Source: Candidatus Desulfatibia profunda
Lineage (GTDB): Bacteria; Desulfobacterota; Desulfobacteria; Desulfobacterales; UBA11574
Direction: 5' to 3'
Assembly: GCA_014382665.1 (NCBI GenBank)
Contig: JACNJH010000164.1
Span: forward strand, 1-42,509
DNA: 42,509 bases
In this document: piece by piece, positions 1 to 8,742 of the stretch
Layout of the letters: each line of letters opens with the position of its first letter
How positions within the stretch are numbered: position 1 is the first letter of the stretch
Made by a program: the position numbers and the translations under genes
Notes under the pieces: model-generated
What the model was told of the DNA's origin: nothing
What the model saw: the letters and a program-made list of their open reading frames with translations, nothing else
Databases searched by the model: none

Positions 1-258
1 TCCTGGAACATCCCCCAACCGGTGACCGTTGCCATACGATATCACCACCATCCTTCCCGGTCTAAGGGGAGCAAATTGGCCTACATTGTCCATATGGCCG
101 ATGCCATCGCCATGATGACCGGTCTGGGTCTCGGCATCGACGGTACATTGTATCAGATGGACGCTACGGCCATGGAATTTTTGGATCTTCAAGAAGACGA
201 CGTCAACGACATTATGGGCAGGGTCCTGGACGCTGCTCAAAAGATTTCCGAACAATAA
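1..258 (+). CDS. HDOD domain protein, C-terminal part (5' truncated)
   Basis: This is the last 85 residues of a protein that starts before the window; the frame is open from base 1, so the internal GTG at base 22 is not the start. The sequence has the tail signature of an HDOD domain: a His-His-His-Pro stretch after a Trp-x-x-Pro motif, then an alanine-rich helix (IVHMADAIA) and a Gly-rich turn (GLGLGIDG). HDOD proteins are signal-transduction proteins related to HD phosphohydrolases, often without hydrolase residues. It lies 52 bp before a HEAT-receiver gene on the same strand, which suggests a shared signalling operon. The family is recognised with good confidence; the role is unknown. Confidence 0.8.
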   Translation, partial: SWNIPQPVTVAIRYHHHPSRSKGSKLAYIVHMADAIAMMTGLGLGIDGTLYQMDATAMEFLDLQEDDVNDIMGRVLDAAQKISEQ

Positions 259-310
259 CCTAAAGTTTATACGAGTAAGTGTAGGATTGGTTAGGAAAAA
301 GGGGTCACCG

Positions 311-1960
311 ATGGGTCATATCAAAGAACAGGACTTGCTGGATGAAATCCGGTTCGACATCAAAGTAAAGGATTTGCTCAAAGCCAGGCTCGTGCTTGCT
401 TCCCTGGAGCAGGTGAGCAGAAAGGTTCAGAAACAGGCTTTGTTTGAAGTCAGCCGGGCAGAAAACGATTTTGCAATTCCCCTGTTGGCCGGTGTCATCG
501 CGAACAGCCCGAACGTTCATGAGTCATTTCCACATCTTAAGGAAACCATGTTTTCCAAGATCCTGGAGAACCCGGAGGTTCTTTTGGATTTGCTGTCGAA
601 CGGAAAGGACTTGCGGAGCAGGACGTTTTTAGCAGGGGTTGCAGGGGAAATCCGGCTTGAGAAGGCCGTGCCGATCCTGCTTGATATCCTGACCAAAGAA
701 AAGGACGTGAACCTCATTGAATCCGCCATCATTTCTCTGGGAATGATCGGTGATCCTGCTGCGGTTGCCGCTGTCAGCAAATACCTCTACCCAGGGAATC
801 GGGAGCTGATTATTGCTTCCGTGCGTACCTTAGGCGAGCTGGCCACGCCGGAGGCCATACGGAAACTGGGCGACAAGCTTGGTGAAGATCCCGACCTGGA
901 CCATATGATCCTCAATATAATGGCTAAAGCCCAGATCCCGCAGGCACTCGAAACCCTTAACAAAACCCTTGGGTCGCAGCATGCCCATTTACGGACGGCC
1001 GGCAAGCAAAAACTAGGTGAAATCGGCGTGATGAGCGTTCGAGTTTTGATCAAAAATCTTTTACGAGACAATCCTGATTTGGTCATTCATTCCTTGAACG
1101 TACTCGGCGATATCGGTGACAGCGCGGCCATCCCTCCCATCCGAAAACTTTTGTTCAATCAGCCCAAAGATCCGAACGTCCGCTTTGCCTCTTATGAGGC
1201 CCTGGGAAGACTTCCGCTTGACAAGGGGGTCTATACGCTGACCGCCGGATTGCAGGATCCGGTGGACAATGTCCGAGCGGCAGCGGCCAAAGCCATTGAC
1301 CGGCACTACAACGCCGTGCTGGCCGGCGGCATACGGAACTTAACCCGTTCCGTAGACACCGAAGCCCTTAAGATCATGATAACCATCATCAATTCTCAGT
1401 GCGGCGCGATTTTTTTAGACCTCTTGGAAGAGGATTTTTTTAAAGTTACTGCCGTCAATTATCTGGCCACTAAGGCCCACCCCGACATCCGATTACATTT
1501 TGCAAGCATCCTTGCACAGGCAGGGCATAATGATCTTGCCAAACAGATTACTCCGGGAAAAACAGCGGAAGACCAAGCAAAGCTGAAGGTGTTTGCCGTG
1601 GACGACTCCAAAATGATTCTGAATATTTACAGAAGCGTACTTCACAATCTAGGATGCGAAGCTCAACTGTTCGAGTTTCCTGCCAAGGCCCTTGAACGGA
1701 TCCGGAAAGAAAAACCCGACGTGATCCTGGCTGATTTGAACATGCCTGACATCACCGGTATTGACTTTGCTAAAGCTGTCCGACAATGGTACCGCAAGGT
1801 TGAGCTGCCGATCATCATGGTTACCACCCAGAGCGAGGCTCAGGACCATAAAATAGCCTATGCCGCCGGGATAAACGCCACCCTGCAAAAACCCTTCACT
1901 GAAGAACTGATCAAAAAAGCTTTAGCCGCATTCGCGGGCAAACAGCATCTTAGAAATTAG
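311..1960 (+). CDS. HEAT-repeat protein with C-terminal response-regulator receiver domain
   Basis: The protein has 549 residues. About residues 60-400 are repeated helical units with the HEAT pattern (for example the stretch around LIESAIISLGMIGDPAAVAAV), a scaffold for protein-protein contact. Residues about 425-545 form a CheY-like receiver: an acidic pair in VDDSK, the phospho-accepting Asp at about residue 475 (ADLNMP), a Thr in MVTTQ and the invariant Lys in QKPF. All the phosphorylation residues are present. There is no DNA-binding or enzymatic output domain, so phosphorylation probably changes what the HEAT scaffold binds. The ATG at 311 is chosen because it follows a GGGG Shine-Dalgarno-like stretch; a TTG at 287 would add eight residues. 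The partner kinase is not identifiable. Confidence 0.85.
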   Translation: MGHIKEQDLLDEIRFDIKVKDLLKARLVLASLEQVSRKVQKQALFEVSRAENDFAIPLLAGVIANSPNVHESFPHLKETMFSKILENPEVLLDLLSNGKDLRSRTFLAGVAGEIRLEKAVPILLDILTKEKDVNLIESAIISLGMIGDPAAVAAVSKYLYPGNRELIIASVRTLGELATPEAIRKLGDKLGEDPDLDHMILNIMAKAQIPQALETLNKTLGSQHAHLRTAGKQKLGEIGVMSVRVLIKNLLRDNPDLVIHSLNVLGDIGDSAAIPPIRKLLFNQPKDPNVRFASYEALGRLPLDKGVYTLTAGLQDPVDNVRAAAAKAIDRHYNAVLAGGIRNLTRSVDTEALKIMITIINSQCGAIFLDLLEEDFFKVTAVNYLATKAHPDIRLHFASILAQAGHNDLAKQITPGKTAEDQAKLKVFAVDDSKMILNIYRSVLHNLGCEAQLFEFPAKALERIRKEKPDVILADLNMPDITGIDFAKAVRQWYRKVELPIIMVTTQSEAQDHKIAYAAGINATLQKPFTEELIKKALAAFAGKQHLRN

Positions 1961-2070
1961 AATCTTTACAAACGTCAAATCTTGTGCAATAAAATCGTAT
2001 TGATAAAGACTGGTTAGCCGTCACATTTTTAAAGTCTGTCTGCCGGGTGAACACCTTTGGTATTGCCTTT

Positions 2071-3768
2071 ATGCTGCAAGAACTGTCCATCAAAAATTTC
2101 GCCATCATCGACGATCTCAAGATATCTTTTTCAGACGGACTTACGATTTTAAGCGGGGAAACCGGTGCCGGCAAATCGATAATAATCAATGCCGTCAATC
2201 TGCTGTTGGGCAGCCGTGCCGCCACCGGTCTGATTCGAACCGGCAGTGAAACTGCCGAACTGGAAGCCCTTTTTCAGATCAAACCCGAAAGCAGCGTTGC
2301 CGGCATCATGGAAGAACACGGTTTTGATGCCGCAGAGGGGCTGCTGATCCGCAGAATCATTTCGCGCAGCGACCGGCACAAAATTTATATCAATGGCCGT
2401 CTTGGCACGATCGCAATGCTCACGGGCATCACCGAAAATCTGGCCAGCATCTCCGGCCAGCATGCCCATCAGGGGCTTTTAAAAGAAGATCAGCAATTGC
2501 TGATCCTTGACCAGTTCGGCGGTCTGATACCGTTGCGCGCTGAAGTTTATCAATGCTATCATGAAATCCTGCCGTTGATCCGGGACCTCAAGGCCCTCCA
2601 AACTGCCGATGGCCGACAGGCAGACCATGTTCAACTGCTCGAATTCCAGCAAAAAGAGATTATGGCAGCGTCCATCACTCCCGGAGAAGACGCGGCTCTT
2701 GAACAGGAAAGAATGCTTCTGAAAAACGCGGAAGCACTATACCTGGATGTACATACCAGTATCGAAGAGCTTTACAGCTCAAAGGGGGCTATCGTAGAGC
2801 GCCTGGCAGCGGTAAAAAAGAATCTTAACAGAGCATGCCAGATTGATAATCGCCTATCAGCAAAGGCCGAAAAGCTGGCGGAAACCACATTTCAACTGGA
2901 AGATATTGCTGAAGAGCTTAGAATTTACTTAAAAAACATCCAAATTGACGAAAACCGGCTTGAAGAAGTTGAAGCGCGCCTTGATGCCTTAAACCGGCTG
3001 AAGCGCAAATACGGAGGATCCCTTGAGGCGGTGCTGGCCAAACTTGACACCATCGATCATGAACTGGCGGCCATCGAGAATATTTCCGCCAAGATCGATG
3101 AAACCCGGGGAAAACTTTCCAAACTGCACACCAAACTGGTCAAGCTGGCTGTCGAGCTTTCCACGAAAAGGAAGCACACCGCCGAGACCCTGGCCCGCAA
3201 AGTCATCAAAGAGCTTGACACCCTCGAGATGTCCCAGACAGAATTCCAGGTGTCGTTTCAAACACTCCCGGCCGATGACACTACCGATCCACACCTTGCA
3301 TTTCAGGGAAACGCCCTCACTGAAACCGGAAGCGATCGTTTAGTTTTCCTGATTGCTACCAATATTGGCGAACCGCTCAAACCGCTTGCCAGTATTGTTT
3401 CCGGGGGTGAGCTCTCCAGGGTGGTCCTGGCGTTAAAGGCCATCCTGGCTGAAACCGAATCGGTGGAAACCATTGTGTTTGATGAAGTCGATGCCGGCAT
3501 CGGAGGAAAGGTGGCCGAGGTTGTCGGCAAAAAACTGTCCGCCCTGGCCCGTCATCATCAGATTGTCTGCATCACCCATCTGCCCCAGATTGCAAAATTT
3601 GGCGACCACCATTTCAAGATATCCAAGCATGTTTTTCGCGGCAGAACCAGAACCACCATCGACCGTTTAAGCCAAGAAGATCGCGTCAGGGAGATCGCCA
3701 GGATGCTGGGCGGTGAAAAAATTACGCAAGCCACCCTCGATCATGCCCGCGAAATGTTGAATACATGA
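2071..3768 (+). CDS. recN: DNA repair ATPase RecN
   Basis: The protein has 565 residues, a normal length for RecN, an SMC-like ATPase acting in recombinational repair of double-strand breaks. It opens with the family's typical start (MLQELSIKNFAIIDD), followed by Walker A (GETGAGKS) near residue 30. A long coiled-coil with a central hairpin spans about residues 150-370. The ABC signature (SGGELSRV) precedes Walker B (VFDEVDAGIGG, first Asp about residue 471), and an H-loop follows (ITHLPQIA). A GTG at 2047 is in frame but would add eight unconserved residues, so the ATG at 2071 is preferred. The intergenic DNA after it shows no clear terminator. Confidence 0.95.
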   Translation: MLQELSIKNFAIIDDLKISFSDGLTILSGETGAGKSIIINAVNLLLGSRAATGLIRTGSETAELEALFQIKPESSVAGIMEEHGFDAAEGLLIRRIISRSDRHKIYINGRLGTIAMLTGITENLASISGQHAHQGLLKEDQQLLILDQFGGLIPLRAEVYQCYHEILPLIRDLKALQTADGRQADHVQLLEFQQKEIMAASITPGEDAALEQERMLLKNAEALYLDVHTSIEELYSSKGAIVERLAAVKKNLNRACQIDNRLSAKAEKLAETTFQLEDIAEELRIYLKNIQIDENRLEEVEARLDALNRLKRKYGGSLEAVLAKLDTIDHELAAIENISAKIDETRGKLSKLHTKLVKLAVELSTKRKHTAETLARKVIKELDTLEMSQTEFQVSFQTLPADDTTDPHLAFQGNALTETGSDRLVFLIATNIGEPLKPLASIVSGGELSRVVLALKAILAETESVETIVFDEVDAGIGGKVAEVVGKKLSALARHHQIVCITHLPQIAKFGDHHFKISKHVFRGRTRTTIDRLSQEDRVREIARMLGGEKITQATLDHAREMLNT

Positions 3769-4001
3769 TAGATGATACAGGATATAAGCTGTAGGTTGCT
3801 TGTTGCCGGATGTGGGTTAATGGTTGCTGGTCGGAGCTAAGCAGGAGTCCCGATTCACCGGGGATACTGAATAGGACAATGCCTGACTACCAAAGAGCTG
3901 TGATGATGATATCGAGTTGAAAGCATACAATCGTTGCTTTGACCAATTTATAACGATGAAAAATTCGGGTTAATCGGACTAAAGGAGCGGAGAGAAACAA
4001 G

Positions 4002-4370
4002 ATGGTTGGATACAATGATGAGACCGGACAAAAGGATAGACCCAAACTTGGCCAAATTTTGGTTTCTAAAGGGTACGTTACAGACGCAGATGTTGATCGG
4101 GCCCTCTCGGAACAACGGCTCAGGCTTGGTGAAGTTTTGGTTCAGTCCGACCGTATAACGGCCGAACAATTGCACACGGCCCTGAATCATCAAAAGAAAG
4201 AAGCCATAAAGATTGGAGAAATACTTAAAAACATGGGATATATAAAACCCGAAGACCTTCATTGGGCTTTGGATAGAATGAAGCGAAGACTTGGAGAGAT
4301 CCTGATTGAAATAGGAGTTCTCAAAAATGATGAGCTGCAACAGGCCTTGGATTTGCAATCATTAAAATAA
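4002..4370 (+). CDS. Small stand-alone MshEN/GspE-N-like protein
   Basis: The protein has 122 residues. It consists almost only of repeats of the pattern LGxxLVxxGxITxxxLxxALxxQ, starting at about residues 15, 40 and 69 with a partial fourth at about 90. This is the pattern of the MshEN domain, which in the ATPase MshE and relatives binds cyclic di-GMP through tandem 24-residue motifs separated by a 5-residue spacer. Here the RLGEVLV and KIGEILK motifs are separated by such a spacer. No ATPase domain follows, so this would be a free sensor or adaptor. A strong ribosome site (AAAGGAGCGGAG) precedes the ATG. It is a single gene with a kinase 306 bp downstream. c-di-GMP binding is inferred from the motif only; one motif has Asp in place of the usual Gly (QSDRIT). 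Confidence 0.7.
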   Translation: MVGYNDETGQKDRPKLGQILVSKGYVTDADVDRALSEQRLRLGEVLVQSDRITAEQLHTALNHQKKEAIKIGEILKNMGYIKPEDLHWALDRMKRRLGEILIEIGVLKNDELQQALDLQSLK

Positions 4371-4676
4371 AGCACCTGTCGGCCTATTATTTTTCCCGAA
4401 TATTATCAGCATTGCACAAAGAATTGTGCGGCCATGCATAGTTTTTTGTGCATTTTCTAATCCATCCGTTTCCAACACCCCGCAGTTCTATCTCAAAAAC
4501 CGTCATAACCTATTTGAATTTAATCCCTTTAAAAAATAAATCCGCTTCTGGCACAAAAATTGAACTTCATTGGAAAAATCGCTGAACAGATGTCATCCTC
4601 GGTAAATCGTGATTTCCGTTCCGCTTCAACAAGTATCAATTAACAAGCAACCAGTAACCAGCAACGAGCATTAAAA
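4371..4676. other. Intergenic region before the 4677 kinase gene
   Basis: No gene is visible in these 306 bases. A 6-bp hairpin (GCACAA/TTGTGC) lies near 4416-4431. A -24/-12-like element is at 4549-4563. A stretch at 4641-4672 rich in AACAAGCAACCAG-type words resembles, in inverted orientation, the segment at 3794-3831 after recN. Confidence 0.5.
4549..4563 (+). promoter_or_regulatory. Weak sigma-54-like -24/-12 candidate
   Basis: TGGCAC is followed by AAAAA and TTGA. The GG doublet and the second element are spaced correctly (10 bases between doublets), but the -12 doublet is GA instead of GC, which usually weakens RpoN binding. It lies about 115 bp before the 4677 kinase gene. No palindromic enhancer site is obvious upstream. 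Confidence 0.25.
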
Positions 4677-6899
4677 ATGAATCTATACAGCATCCCGCCG
4701 TTATTGACGTTGTGCGGCTTTGCCGGCCTGGCTGTTTTGACGATTTTTCGCGGCCGCTGGACCAAAAGCAATATCCTTTTTTTGATCATTTGCATCCTCG
4801 GCACATTTCTTTATATCGACATACTTTGCGTCTTTAACGTTACATCGGCGAACACGGCGCTTGCGATCAGTCGTATCGATCATTTTTTTATTGTTTACCT
4901 TTTGCCGGTATACCTTCATTTTTTTCATGCTTATCTGAACATTTCCCGGCGAAAGTGGCTCATCCCGGCGGCCTATGCCTATGCTTTTGTGCTGATGTGC
5001 CTTACACCGACCTCTCTTTATATTGCGTCCATGCAGAAGCACTATTTCGGCTATTTTGCAAAAGGCGGGATGCTCTTTCCGCTTTTCGGCCTCGCCGCCC
5101 TATTTGTTAGCATTTATGTTCTGATACTCATTTTTCAGTCCATTGGCCGAGAAAAAAACAATACCCGCAAAAACAGACTGAAATATATGTTTGTCGGTTT
5201 TGGAATTATGGGGTTTATGAACGGCCTGGACGTTTTTCCGCTGCACGGCGTTGCAATGTACCCGCCGGGGAATTTCAGCTTTTTCCCTCTGATTATTTTT
5301 GCTTACGGAATCTTTAAATACGATCTGCTTGACACCGGCGTCCTGATTAAAAAGGGTCTTGTTTACTCGCTTTTAACGGCATGCTTAACATGCACATACG
5401 CATCTATCATTATTGCAGCGCAAAAGCTGTTCAAGGCGTCCAAGGTTTCAGACTCAATTTTCTTCCCGATTCTCTTTTTTCTCTTGATCGCGTTTGTCTT
5501 CGGCCCGCTGAAATCAAAAATACAAACTATTGTTGACCGTCTCTTTTATAAAGGCAAATATGACTATCAACAGACCATCAAACATGTCAGTCAAATGATC
5601 GTGTCTCTGCTCGACCTCGACGAAATTAACAAGCTGCTGATGGAGACCGTTTCCGACGCATTGAAGGTTGAACACTGTGCCCTGTTCTTACCGGATGCAT
5701 CCAAGGCGCGCTTCATCAAACTTTCAACTCGCGGTAATGAGCGTTTAGCCGGAAACGCCGATTCGATATCCAAAGAATCACAACTGGTCATCTGCATGCA
5801 AATCCATCAAAGGCCGGTACTCAGGAAGGACCTTAACCCGAAAACGGCTTCCGGTGAAACAGGGAGTCTGCTGTCCGAGATGAACGTGCTTTGTGCTGAA
5901 ATTGCCCTGCCTCTGATGTTTAGGGATACGTTAAAAGGGTTCGTTATTTTAGGCGAAAAGCTTTCCGGCGACCTGTTTACACCGGAGGATCTGGATCTTC
6001 TGGAAACCCTGTCCGGCCAGAGCACCCTTGCCATGGAAAACGCCCAGTCGTACAAAAAGGTCCATGACCTGAGCAGGGATCTTGAGAAAAAGGTCAAAGA
6101 AAGGACCCGGGACCTTCAAGCGGTCCTTTTTGAAAAGGAACGAACCCAGGAGCAGTTGATTCGCTCCGAAAGTCTGGCTGCCATCGGCCAGTTGGTCGCA
6201 GGAGTGGCCCATGAACTCAACAATCCCCTGGCAAGCGTCACCAGCCTCATTCAGGCAACCATCGAGGATTTAACGCAATGGGACAAAAACAATCTCCCGG
6301 ATGAAGATTTGATAGATGATCTGAAATTTGCCGATAAGGAACTCGGCCGAGCAAAATCGATCGTGCTCAGCCTCCTGGGTCTTTCCAGGCAGACCCAGAC
6401 CTATTCCGAAGCCGTAAACATGAACACGGTGGTAAAAGATGCTTTGCGGGTGCTTTTCAACCAGTATAAGCGTCACGATCTGGATATCGTCGAAAATTAT
6501 GATCCGGATCTGCCGGATATCCACGGCAACTTTGCCAATTTAGGGCAGGTTGCCCTGAATATTATCCAAAATGCCTTCCAGGCTGCCGGCGAAAAGAAAT
6601 CGAACATTTTCCTTGAAACCCATTTTGACAAAGTTGCCCGCCAGGTCGTTTTTGCATGCCAAGATACCGGTCCCGGAATTCCTGAACCGATTCGGCAGGA
6701 CATTTTCAAACCGTTTTTTACAACCAAGGGAGTTGGAAAGGGAACCGGCCTGGGACTGTATCTGTGTCATGAAATCATCCGCAAACACGGCGGCTCTCTA
6801 ACCCTTGAAAACACTGCCGGAAAGGGAGCCAAATTCGTGGTACGCTTGCCGATTGACGGTGAGGGTGTGCCCGAGAGAGATATTCAACACGTATCATAG
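4677..6899 (+). CDS. Membrane sensor histidine kinase (7TM, GAF, HisKA, HATPase)
   Basis: The protein has 740 residues. Residues about 5-290 contain seven or eight hydrophobic spans, like the N-terminal 7TM region found in some sensor kinases. Residues about 305-460 look like a GAF domain. A coiled segment leads to the phosphorylation site VAHELNNP, with His at about residue 512. The N box ([10 protein letters not shown]), G1 (DTGPGIP), F box (FKPFFTTK) and G2 (GKGTGLGL) are all intact, so the kinase should be active. The ATG at 4677 follows a purine stretch but only a weak ribosome site. No response regulator is adjacent, making it an orphan. The layout resembles PrsK-type kinases, but that assignment is not supported by context. 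Confidence 0.85.
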   Translation: MNLYSIPPLLTLCGFAGLAVLTIFRGRWTKSNILFLIICILGTFLYIDILCVFNVTSANTALAISRIDHFFIVYLLPVYLHFFHAYLNISRRKWLIPAAYAYAFVLMCLTPTSLYIASMQKHYFGYFAKGGMLFPLFGLAALFVSIYVLILIFQSIGREKNNTRKNRLKYMFVGFGIMGFMNGLDVFPLHGVAMYPPGNFSFFPLIIFAYGIFKYDLLDTGVLIKKGLVYSLLTACLTCTYASIIIAAQKLFKASKVSDSIFFPILFFLLIAFVFGPLKSKIQTIVDRLFYKGKYDYQQTIKHVSQMIVSLLDLDEINKLLMETVSDALKVEHCALFLPDASKARFIKLSTRGNERLAGNADSISKESQLVICMQIHQRPVLRKDLNPKTASGETGSLLSEMNVLCAEIALPLMFRDTLKGFVILGEKLSGDLFTPEDLDLLETLSGQSTLAMENAQSYKKVHDLSRDLEKKVKERTRDLQAVLFEKERTQEQLIRSESLAAIGQLVAGVAHELNNPLASVTSLIQATIEDLTQWDKNNLPDEDLIDDLKFADKELGRAKSIVLSLLGLSRQTQTYSEAVNMNTVVKDALRVLFNQYKRHDLDIVENYDPDLPDIHGNFANLGQVALNIIQNAFQAAGEKKSNIFLETHFDKVARQVVFACQDTGPGIPEPIRQDIFKPFFTTKGVGKGTGLGLYLCHEIIRKHGGSLTLENTAGKGAKFVVRLPIDGEGVPERDIQHVS

Positions 6900-7263
6900 A
6901 AATTAAAGGATTTTACAGCACCTGACCAACATTGCTGCTATCTGCAATCGAGTTCCGTAGTGTTTGTAACTTACGTTTGCTATTCCTCAGTCCTGCCCAA
7001 CATTTTAGGAGTGAGGACTTATAGCCGCTATACGGCACTATTACGAGCCTGAAGACTTGCGATTGGCGAACGTAATCGTGAACTTTTAATAACTGTCACG
7101 AAACAATCGATCAAAGGCAGTTATCAATCACTGAGGGGATAGGGTAAGTGGAGACATTTGATAAATAAGGGTTTGTGGGTCGGATGGTTGCGAATTTGAC
7201 ATATATTTGAAGCGTTATTGAAACGAATTGGGCGGTAAAATAGGATGGATGCGGAACAATAAT
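6900..7263. other. Intergenic region between kinase and accessory island
   Basis: No gene is visible in these 364 bases. A 10-bp inverted repeat with one mismatch (CCTCAGTCCT at 6985-6994 and AGGAGTGAGG at 7007-7016) could end transcription of the kinase gene but lacks a T tract. From about 7130 the DNA becomes AT-rich, marking the left edge of the accessory island. Confidence 0.4.
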
Positions 7264-7614
7264 TTAATCAAAACCTACCAACCTTTTTAACTCATCTTCT
7301 ATTTTCCGCATATAAATATTTTCAAGGCGTCCTATTACATTACCAATACGTTTTTTATCGATGGCACGCAGCTGAAAAACTAAAAGGGCAGATGCTACAG
7401 ATAGTCCATTTTGTGGGGATGGATCGACATGAACAGTATAAGGGAATCGCATAGCTTGAAGATTAGATGTAAAAGGAATTATTATGATTGTCGGTAAGCC
7501 TGAGTCATTAACCTCAGACTGTAAAATAATAGCGGGTCTATAACCAGTTTGTTCATGCCCTTTTTGACCTGAAGGCTTTGGGATGTCAACAGTTATTACA
7601 TCGCCTCGATCCAT
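7264..7614 (-). CDS. MazF/PemK-family endoribonuclease toxin
   Basis: The protein has 116 residues and the typical MazF opening: Met-x-Arg-Gly-Asp-Val (MDRGDVITVDI) followed by GYRPAIIL, the beta-barrel core shared with CcdB. A conserved Thr/Ser-rich strand follows (IIIIPFTSNL), with SVASALLVFQLRAIDKKRI matching the second half of the fold. Family members cut single-stranded RNA at short motifs and slow growth when not bound by antitoxin. The start lies two bases after the stop of the upstream 90-residue gene, so the two are almost certainly translationally coupled, as in toxin-antitoxin pairs. The gene is AT-rich compared with the flanking chromosome, consistent with transfer. The family is clear; activity is inferred. 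Confidence 0.88.
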   Translation of the reverse strand: MDRGDVITVDIPKPSGQKGHEQTGYRPAIILQSEVNDSGLPTIIIIPFTSNLQAMRFPYTVHVDPSPQNGLSVASALLVFQLRAIDKKRIGNVIGRLENIYMRKIEDELKRLVGFD

Positions 7615-7616
7615 TA

Positions 7617-7889
7617 TTAACTTAAATTTTGCTCAAAATTTATTAATGCTTCATCGCTAAGAGAATCCCAAGATTGAAATTCAGTATCAAGTGCAGATTC
7701 AACAGGAAAAGTATTTACTAAAACCCCAAAGCTCGTTTGATTTAATGCTTCACTCAAGTCTTGTTGTTCTAATGGCTTTACAGGCAGATTCAATGTAGAT
7801 ACCAAACTTTCAATATATGCATTTACTTTAATATCTTTATTTGCTTCAAGCCAACTATTAGAGCTAACTGAGTCGGTTAATGGAAACAT
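7617..7889 (-). CDS. Candidate antitoxin of the MazF toxin, unrecognised family
   Basis: The 90-residue acidic protein lies directly upstream of the MazF gene with a two-base gap, the usual antitoxin position. I do not recognise a DNA-binding fold at the N terminus. The C-terminal tail contains Trp and acidic residues (FQSWDSLSDEALINFE), the sort of segment that inserts into MazF dimers in known complexes. It has a very strong ribosome site (GAAGGAGGAATT before ATG), so it should be made in excess over the toxin, as antitoxins are. The Ntn-hydrolase gene ends 19 bp upstream on the same strand, making three genes in line. The antitoxin role is inferred from position. Confidence 0.65.
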   Translation of the reverse strand: MFPLTDSVSSNSWLEANKDIKVNAYIESLVSTLNLPVKPLEQQDLSEALNQTSFGVLVNTFPVESALDTEFQSWDSLSDEALINFEQNLS

Positions 7890-7908
7890 AATTCCTCCTT
7901 CTCGTTAA

Positions 7909-8742
7909 TTATTTTAAATCTTTTTGCCCAATAATTTCTTTCCGTTGCACAGGCTTAAAACCATTAGTTCGAGTAACCGTTGCAACATCTATAGCTCCAC
8001 CTACACCTCGAATCCCAAGCATCCACGTTTGCATCTCTATAGTTGTGCGAATTAAAAAAATTGATAAATTAACACAGTCCTGAAGCGGTAAAAATTGATA
8101 GGGAATCTGTGCAGACAATTTATTTTCAAGGTGTTTTGTAAGCTCTTTTGTTTTAGTCTCGTCTAAGTTCAAAAATTTTTTTATAATTGAAGGTAACTCT
8201 GGATCAAATCCTTTTATTAGCCTATTTGTAGATTCTAACTGCCCTCCCCAAATAACTCCAAACTGGCTGGCATTTCGTTCAACGGGCTCGGGGTTACTTG
8301 GAATTGCTATCATATAAACTTTCCCATAAGCCGCTCCCTCATCAAAACCCCCAACCAAAAAAACCATATCGGGTCCCGAAAAAGTTTTCGGCATATGTTT
8401 TTCCCATTGTTTCATAAAAAACCCACTTAATTCTTTAGAAAATTCTTCAATTGATAGTCTTGTAACTTCCTTTTGATTCAGATGAGCTTCAAGGTGCTCT
8501 TCAAATTCAGGAAGGAAGCTATGAGCAACCCTTGGTTCTTTTTCACCCATAGCTCCAAGGCCATAAGTCACCGTGCCAACATAATTATGCTTTGATATTT
8601 CAAGCATTTTTGTAGCATTATCAAAAGTACTGGCAATTAAGTTTGGTACTCCCCCTATTTGTTTTTGAGTAGTAAGCGTAACCCTACTATCAGCCGCCAA
8701 AACTATTCCCTCTGGTCCCTTAAAAGCTATTCCCAACGACAT
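7909..8742 (-). CDS. Proteasome-superfamily Ntn-hydrolase-like protein
   Basis: The protein has 277 residues. The start resembles the first strands of proteasome beta subunits and HslV: a hydrophobic strand, then GIVLAADSR with Asp18 in the place of Asp17, then ATKMLEI with Lys45 in the place of the catalytic Lys33, and GTVTYGLGAMG for the following glycine strand. The nucleophilic Thr1 is not obvious: the family glycine lies only two residues after Ser2, so the chain starts about two residues late. Ser2 after Met removal could serve, or the enzyme may be inactive. No in-frame upstream start exists. The C-terminal third (about 170-277) is not part of the standard subunit. The ribosome site is AGGATGG. 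It is the first gene of a line with an antitoxin candidate and MazF. It is clearly longer than Anbu or HslV, and its function is unknown. Confidence 0.7.
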   Translation of the reverse strand: MSLGIAFKGPEGIVLAADSRVTLTTQKQIGGVPNLIASTFDNATKMLEISKHNYVGTVTYGLGAMGEKEPRVAHSFLPEFEEHLEAHLNQKEVTRLSIEEFSKELSGFFMKQWEKHMPKTFSGPDMVFLVGGFDEGAAYGKVYMIAIPSNPEPVERNASQFGVIWGGQLESTNRLIKGFDPELPSIIKKFLNLDETKTKELTKHLENKLSAQIPYQFLPLQDCVNLSIFLIRTTIEMQTWMLGIRGVGGAIDVATVTRTNGFKPVQRKEIIGQKDLK

